This document shows, in pieces, positions 58,046 through 64,000 of a stretch of 64,000 nucleotides of DNA; the stretch's first letter is position 1; every line of letters starts with the position of its first letter. The position numbers and the translations under genes are program-made. The stretch is taken from contig OX940863.1 of assembly GCA_954871525.1 (NCBI GenBank), positions 22,022,001-22,086,000 of the forward strand, written 5' to 3'. Below the pieces are notes generated by a model. The model saw nothing but the letters and a program-made list of their open reading frames with translations. It was not told where the DNA came from and did no database searches. The stretch comes from Parietaria judaica. Taxonomy: Eukaryota > Streptophyta > Magnoliopsida > Rosales > Urticaceae.

Positions 58046-58747
58046 GTATATATAGATTTATGATCTGTGTAGGGACCAAGAAGGAACACTGATAACAGTG
58101 TCTAAAACCGGTCGGTGTTAGAGTGGACCGAACAGTCATTCTTACGTGACACATCAAAGTGTCTCATATCATGTAACATGTCGTTTCTCTTCTTTCCCAC
58201 AACAAATTTGCCCTTTACTCTTTACAACTTACAACCAATAATGCCTTCAATCCACATATACATAGTTACATATATTATACATAAACACACACACACACAC
58301 ATATATATATATACAGACACACATACATATGTTTCAATTTCAAGTAATGATGATGGGTCTTTGGTCATACCCTTAAAGCAACCATACCAATCTACGATCA
58401 AAATTCCAAGCACTCTTTCTTGGTTTAGTTTTACAACAGAGAAATAAAAATCAATGAAGAAAATAGAGTTTGCTTCTTCACCAACATGCCATGATAATAT
58501 CTCATCTTAATGTTTACACTTCCTGTATATATATACTAGAGAAATAGTACTTTTGCATTTCACATGATTTTGAATGTTTTGGTTTATTTTCCAAGTATAA
58601 AACGACTTCTTTGAGTAAAGATTGAATTTTTCCATGTTGACATTGAGTTAGGAGATAATTCATTTGGTAGCTATTTGAGTTTGGTTATGAATATTATTTC
58701 CCTTTGTAAAACTCGGACCAGAATATGTATATATATAAAAAGTTAGG
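57521..58747. other. Intergenic, no gene recognised
   Basis: AT-rich, with a (TA)n tract at 58016-58050 and CACACA/TATATA near 58285-58312. A GC-rich island GCCCGGGGCGGCC lies at about 57890. The open frames here are repeat translation or have no family. Confidence 0.5.
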
Positions 58748-59077
58748 GATATCAAAGGCATATGTACCAATTCTTTCGAACAGCGCAGCTCAGTGTTCCA
58801 AATCTTTTTTTTTCGACGGCATATGTATGTATATAAACTATAAAAAGAGTATGCCCTATGTTTATCGTCAACCTCCAATCCAATTTCCGTTAGTACAAGA
58901 AAACGTGTCACACTTGAGTGACACTTTTCCCTGTACTAACGGAAGATGGACTGAAGGTTGACGGGAAACACAGGGCATAGTCTTTTCATGGTTTATATAC
59001 ATATGCCATTGAAAAAAATAATTTTGGAACACTGAGCTGCACTTCTTAAAAGAATTGGCACATGTGCCGCTAATATC
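58748..59077. repeat. Long hairpin, arms about 160 bp, loop 6 nt
   Basis: Arms 58748-58911 and 58918-59077 pair almost end to end around the loop ACTTGA. Shared phrases include CAGCTCAGTGTTCC, GGCATATGTATGTATATAAA (in the other arm with small changes), ATGCCCTATGTTT, CGTCAACCT and CCGTTAGTACA. The apex region TTAGTACAAGAAAACGTGTC resembles the CACTA-element terminus CACTACAAGAAAA in head-to-head form. It lies 150-480 bp past the F-box stop codon (59224). It may be a fold-back MITE or a young hairpin-RNA locus. Confidence 0.85.
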
Positions 59078-59223
59078 ACAAAAGATTATAAGTTATAACT
59101 ATTCTTTGTTCCAAAGGATTAATAAAACTGCATTCAGAATCATAAAAGATTAGTAGGGTTGTGTTCTGATGCCAAGATCTTACATTACAAGCTTCTTCAT
59201 TCAATACTGTGCTTCTTAATCTT

Positions 59224-61175
59224 CTATTCCTGAATGATCCCAATCAAACACGAACCTTCTGCATTAAAATCAGGAAATTCAACTCCTTTCATGTTCACCA
59301 TCTTCACAGCTTTCAGGCGACGGCGCCAACACTTGCAACGTGGCAAATTGCAGCATAATCGGCATCCACTTTCCTTCAACATTTCGCAAAGCGCCTGCAC
59401 ACAAACCGAAAACGCTAAGACACAAACAACGAAGTGAAAAATTTAACTTCATTGACAACATGAGATGAGTAAAAATTGCAAAGCCCTTTACTTTTTAGTT
59501 TTTACACAAAAAATTCTTATATAGTATACATATATATATATATATATATATAGGGAAACTTGAAGAAATCCTCAAAACACAAGTTCAACGTTTTCTGTTC
59601 CCGATTTTATTAGATCTGAATAATTATTCACTACATGTATTTTGCCTCATTTTGGACAAAAATACCCTAAGTTAAACATGAAATTGAAATTAAACATATA
59701 AAGCAACAGAATCATCATCGTAGAACAAAGTATATTAGACATGAAAAAAAAGCCCCGTCATACCTTTAAGCAATTATTTACACCCCCGGCATATGTGGTC
59801 TTTTTCGTGCGTATCATCTTTGGATGACAGCTCCACAGTAATCCGTCTAGAAGGGTGTTCCAATGGGGTAAATATTCGACATTAACTCTCGTGTTTGTTA
59901 GGTCTAAACAGTCCACTTCCACCAGCGGGGGAATCAGAGCTTCTCTTAGTTCGTCATGATCAAAACTTAATTCTCCAGGATCGAAACTTGATAAGTAATC
60001 AGTAGCATATAAGGACATGAATTTTCCCTTAAAAGGAGCGCCAAGATATTCTCTAATCCTCAGGAACCAGGAACTATTCACTCGGGTATTCCGGTAAACA
60101 CGGTCATAATTTAAATACATGGAACCGGGTATAAAATCCGCTAGAACCAATACAGGCAAATTTTTAGAACCAGAAATTAGCGTGAGAGCAAATTTTGACA
60201 GAAGCAGAGCATCAATCTCGATAGCTTTGAGCGACGTACCACCCATTAGCTTGAGATGCTTAAGCCGCAGCAAAGAGATCTTAATCATTCGTAGTTTAGA
60301 GCAATGTGAGATCTTGAGAATCTCAAGGAGCCGAACTCTAGAGATGAGCAAATTAAATGAAGCATCGGTGATGGAAATGTGTTCTAGCTCGAGTTCTCTC
60401 AGATTATAACAAGAAGTCAGATCAATCATCTCGATAAGTTGCCCCGAAAACTGCTTGAGAGAGACGGCATCAACAACAGAAACACTCCTTAACCCTGCGA
60501 AAGCGGTGCCATTATAGTAAGATTCACAAGTTTGTCAACTTTGGAAAGTTTAAGAGTCTCCAAGCCTAAAATATACAAACAAAGATCGCTAAGGTTAGGA
60601 CAGTTTCGGATGATATCCTGGACTATTTTCTCACTTAGGTTAACCTTAGATAGCTCTAACTTTTGAAGGCAAAGAAACTCGGAAGATCGAGAGAGTAGTG
60701 ATGAGTTGACTAAAAATGTTGTTTCAGGGAGAGGGTAGAAATTATATTCGCCTTCTTCATCCAGCCAATATTCGTCGCCGAAGGAGAAGGTTAGATCAGA
60801 GACACCATTGTGAAGAGATAATGGCAACCACAAATTGACTAGTGAAACCGCGTCTTTATCAATGTAAAACACATGGAAATCTATTCTCTCTAAGCAAAGC
60901 TTATTCCGAACAAAGTTTCGCAGAGACCTATCCACAAAATCTAAGAATTCTCCATTTTGCTCCTTAAACTCCGGCGTATCAACAAGCATACCCATAATAC
61001 GAGCGGGGAGCTTAAACTCAAGAATTGGAAACGTCTTCTGAATGGAATTCCATTGCTTAGACAACACGGAGGTTCTGATCGCATCTTTGACGGGGAGATA
61101 TGTCAAAATCCGATGCAATATAAATACCGGTAGATTGGACACTTGATTTGCACTCTTACAAACTTTACCCTCCAT
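59224..61175 (-). CDS. F-box/LRR (FBD-like) protein, probable frameshift
   Basis: Substrate-receptor type subunit of an SCF ubiquitin ligase by family. I start at MEGKVCKSANQ (61175) because an acceptor-like TGGTACAG precedes it; an ATG 54 nt upstream is alternative. The F-box is near residues 10-50: VSNLPVFILHRILTYLPVKD then TSVLSKQWNSI. LRRs follow (CLQKLELSKVNLSEKIVQDI, LETLKLSKVDKLVNLTI). Near 60511-60520 the frame ends at LTIMAPLSQG, but LRSVSVVDAVSLKQFSGQLI continues in another frame with no plausible intron. So there is a one-base lesion, an assembly error or an unseen intron. The second part runs to 59764 (AGGVNNCLK|GT), then a GT-AG intron and last exon 59224-59394 with Cys-rich GCRLCCNLPRCKCWRRRLKA. 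A paralogue lies at 63464. Confidence 0.75.
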
Positions 61176-61294
61176 GATAATCTGTACCAACGAAATGGAA
61201 CCTAAAGATTTTACACAATGACAAATCACAAATCAACAAGAGAGCGAAAAATAAATACCATGAATATCGGGTTTGCATTATATATAAGTGAAAG
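61176..61294 (-). promoter_or_regulatory. Upstream region of F-box gene
   Basis: Short stretch before the hAT MITE. A TATATATAAG phrase at about 61280-61288 on the plus strand (CTTATATATA on the gene strand) could act as a TATA box about 110 nt above the ATG. The MITE is inserted directly beside it. Confidence 0.3.
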
Positions 61295-61471
61295 CAGTGG
61301 CGAGGCCACTTAGACCCAAGAGGGGTCAGTGGCCCCCACTTGGCTAACCAAATCTCTATTAAAAAAATATATTTGTCCCCACTTAATTCTTAATGTTAAT
61401 TGTTTTATATCTATTGAATTTAGTATGTTAATTTTCGCCCCCCCTTCCGACAATTTCTGGCTTCGCCCCTG
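61295..61471. mobile_element. hAT MITE (CAGTGGCG ends) in F-box promoter
   Basis: Ends CAGTGGCGAGGCCA and, complemented, CAGGGGCGAAGCCAG. Exact 8-bp duplication AGTGAAAG (61287-61294, 61472-61479). 177 bp, no ORF. Lies about 120 bp upstream of the F-box start. Confidence 0.92.
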
Positions 61472-61479
61472 AGTGAAAG

Positions 61480-62258
61480 CTTAAACATACATCTGCTCGA
61501 ATGAAATCTGTAACAATCATATCTATTTTCAGTGTATATACTAGCAACAGCGTTTTAAAAATCGGGGCAAACCCAAAAACCGTAAGTGCGCGGGTTAAAA
61601 CTGCAGGTTACCCGCATAATAATCCGTAAACCGCAAAAAAACCCCAAAACTCTACATTTTTTTTAATAATATTTATATTTCTATACACTAATATTGTACG
61701 GACATCTCATCGTTTTTGCAGTAGACCCATTACATCGGATCGGTACAGATATCGGTTTTTAATAATCTTACGGAAAACAAACTGGATCGGTATACCCATA
61801 CCACCCTCGGTTTTGCGGACGGTTTGCAATGAACGGTCTTTAGAACATTGCTTGCAAACAAATACACTAACGAACCGTACTAAGTTGTACTGAAATTCAA
61901 TGGAAATGATTTAGAACACTTGAAATACTTTGAAAAGACACGATCTTGAATGGAAATCAGAGAGAGAATCACACAGTTTCCTCCCAGAATTCTTCATTGA
62001 AAACTGATAATTTGCAAAATAAGACTATAAAAAATGAAGAACATTGCTTACTTCTCAAGATCAAGAATGGTTAGTCAGATCGATCATGCTTCCATCGGAG
62101 AATTTTGGGAGGAATTTTTGGCAAAGAAGTGAAGCCACTGTTATTGCAAAGTGTAGAGTAGAGATAGCTACTATAAGAAAAATAATTTTACTTTGCACAA
62201 ATATGGCAAAAATACCCACATGCTACTATTTTATCTTTTTCTTCTTTCCAACTATTAA
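61480..62258. other. Intergenic, no gene recognised
   Basis: Contains CGGGTTAAAACTGCAGG- and AACCGCAAAAAAACCC-type phrases (61560-61640) and ATCGGTAC-type phrases (61735-61830) suggestive of old hAT subterminal repeats, but no ends could be set. The ORF at 62044-62262 has no family. Confidence 0.35.
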
Positions 62259-62938
62259 ATAAGGGGCGTACAAAAACCACCCTAAACCGAATCTAAAACC
62301 GATAACATTAATTTACCGATTTTTCACTACCGAAAATTTATGCTTTTTTTTTTAACTACCAAAAAATGCGGTTTAAACCGCTACCTTTTTTTGCTAAATG
62401 GTAGTGGTTACGGTTTTCACGGTAAAAACCGCTACCGATTACCGATTAACCCGATAATAAATTTATATTTTTTATATATTTAAAAATAAATAAATGTTGT
62501 ACTTTTAGCATTTAATATATCTGTATGATAATGTTTTGGTATGAATTTTTCATTCATTGTTTCATTAAATCGTATTTTATTTGAAACAATTTGTTGTTAT
62601 TGCAAGTATTTCTTTTTGTTTGAATAAGAATGAATAAAGGCCGTAAGAGAATTGACTCCATTCTTTTTAATTTAATCGATTGGTTCATTATTAATTAATA
62701 TTTTTTACTTTAGATTATGTAATAGTAATTTGATTTTTCAAATATATGATGATTACATAGCATCTTGTCAAAATACAGTTAAAACCAAATTTAAAACCGA
62801 TATATCGGTAATTGGTAAAAATAGTTTCAAACTTCAATAGCGCGACTTTCGATTTTTAAATTGGAAAAACCAAAAATGCGGTAATCTGTATAAACAGTTA
62901 TAAAAACCGAACTGAAAACTCGTTCGTTCACCCATTAT
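62259..62938. mobile_element. Probable degenerate hAT element with AACCG repeats
   Basis: AAAACCGATAAC, TTTAAACCGCTACC, AAAACCGCTACCGATTACCG on the left and AAACCGATATATCGGT, AAAAACCGAACTG on the right face each other around an AT-rich centre. This is the same plan as the hAT MITEs elsewhere in the window. The putative ends (AAGGGGCGTACAAAAACC and complement AATGGGTGAACGAACGAG) match weakly, and I found no target duplication. Confidence 0.35.
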
Positions 62939-63463
62939 ATAGTCAAATAAATAAATTTAGTGTGATAGTATATTGAAAAAGCAGAAAAACGCGATCGAAA
63001 AGTGTAGAAACGTAGACATGTTATACGTTGACCCGTGAAATTCTATGGTAAGCTAATATCGAAAAAATTTAATTTAGCTAAAATTTACATATATATATAT
63101 ATTTAAATATTTGTGCAATAAATAAATAAATACATAAGTAATATATGGGTATTTTTATTACAAATATCACATTATATATTTACATGGTTATTGGCAATTA
63201 ATAGTGTACTAGATTATTGAATTTCAGAGATGTGATTATAATTTAAGGAAAACGTGACACAGATATACAAAAATATTATTTTGAAAACAAAACATATATT
63301 TTCGTACAAGCTATTGGAAGATAGCATTTCATATATTTCGTTTATTCATTTTTCTTCTCCTTTAAGGTTCACTTTTAATCATAACAGAATATGTATAATA
63401 CAAAATTAAACTATAATACCCAATACAGTGAACTAGTGAAGTCTAATATGAAGACTGATTCTT
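62939..63463. other. AT-rich spacer between F-box copies
   Basis: No gene seen. A (TA)n run lies at about 63087-63100. Confidence 0.5.
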
Positions 63464-63678
63464 CTATGCTGAATTATCCCAATCAAATACAAAGTGTAAT
63501 TCATCGTCTTCGGAATTTGATGAGTAACAATCCTTGACGCTTTGCAAGTTTAAGTCGCGAAATTCAATTCCCTTGCCGCTCACGATCTTCACAGCTTTCA
63601 GGCGATGGCGCCTACACTTGCAGCGCGGCAAATTGCAGCATAATCGGCATTCACCTTATTCAACATTTCGCAAAGAGC
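63464..63678 (-). pseudogene. Last exon of second F-box/LRR copy, frameshifted
   Basis: Aligned with the last exon of the gene at 59224: the acceptor TGCAG and opening ALCEMLN are the same, and GCRLCCNLPRCKCRRHRLKA is present in the downstream frame. However one base is missing near 63650, so the opening frame instead reads KVNADYAAICRAASVGAIA and stops. The downstream frame continues DLNLQSVKDCYSSNSEDDEL and FVFDWDNSA to TAG at 63464. Earlier exons lie beyond the window's right edge. Both the lesion and the missing 5' part leave its status open. Confidence 0.65.
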
Positions 63679-64000
63679 CTGCACACACACCCAAACAGTT
63701 GGAATCTTAGTGTTCATAATGGACAATTCGGCCAAAATATATTAACCAATGTGCCTAAATCCGTGATGCAAACAAATAATAAGGAGAATAGGATTCATCG
63801 CATTGGTTACTTACGATGCAAGGTTGAACGCTCTCCAAACAATGATAAGCAAGAAAAATTAAAAACCATTGGCAGCCACGGCGATAGGCACCTACCGAAT
63901 ACCATTTAAAACATAATTGACCTAAAGACCCTTAATGGTAAAAATAATGGAATAGCCGTAAAAGGACTAGCTCGCAGGACTAATTGTCTCGCCCTTCCTC
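63679..64000 (-). other. Intron or upstream part of second F-box copy
   Basis: No clear LRR coding frame was read. A donor-like TGCATC|GTAAGTAAC lies on the minus strand at about 63810-63818, which might end a small exon just upstream. The window ends before the body of the gene. Confidence 0.3.

Overview
The window is nuclear DNA of a flowering plant, probably a eudicot. It is AT-rich, its genes are cut by many short GT-AG introns, there is no operon structure, and about half of the recognisable sequence is plant transposons. I worked from reading alone, and product names rest on remembered family motifs.

Two housekeeping genes are well supported, both on the minus strand. A ten-exon phosphatidylinositol synthase gene (4118-7667, 228 aa) has every exon junction in frame, but its CDP-alcohol phosphotransferase signature carries His where the family has Arg. 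A 23-exon RAPTOR gene (17775-26773, 1355 aa), the scaffold subunit of TOR complex 1, is also in frame throughout. At the right end lie two related F-box/LRR genes on the minus strand (59224-61175 and 63464 to beyond the window), both with apparent single-base frame problems.

The rest is mobile DNA. On the left are MULE relics (1-3694) with ULP1/DUF1985-like fragments. Between the synthase and RAPTOR sit two intact-ended Pack-MULEs with 9-bp target duplications. The first (8541-11346) carries a broken piece of a TVP38/TMEM64-type membrane protein gene. The second (11488-16287) carries an EMS1-like LRR receptor N-terminus on one strand and, on the other, a plastid-type serine hydroxymethyltransferase piece that joins through a clean intron into a 145-aa chimeric reading frame. 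This second element also holds a 330-370 bp tandem array and a nested hAT MITE.

The middle of the window (27-52 kb) is gene-poor. It contains a 4.1-kb hAT element with a BED-finger transposase that lacks its C-terminus, a MULE-type MITE with long terminal inverted repeats (37512-38193), a complete but dead PIF/Harbinger element (41783-46205), nested hAT elements (47716-48875), a further hAT MITE (50355-50785) and two GC-rich LTR-like repeats.

A gag-only, Sirevirus-like Copia element with both LTRs and a 5-bp target duplication fills 52102-57515. A 160-bp-arm hairpin lies just past the stop codon of the first F-box gene. The two housekeeping genes do not form a functional cluster. The most informative story is gene-fragment capture by MULEs next to them.
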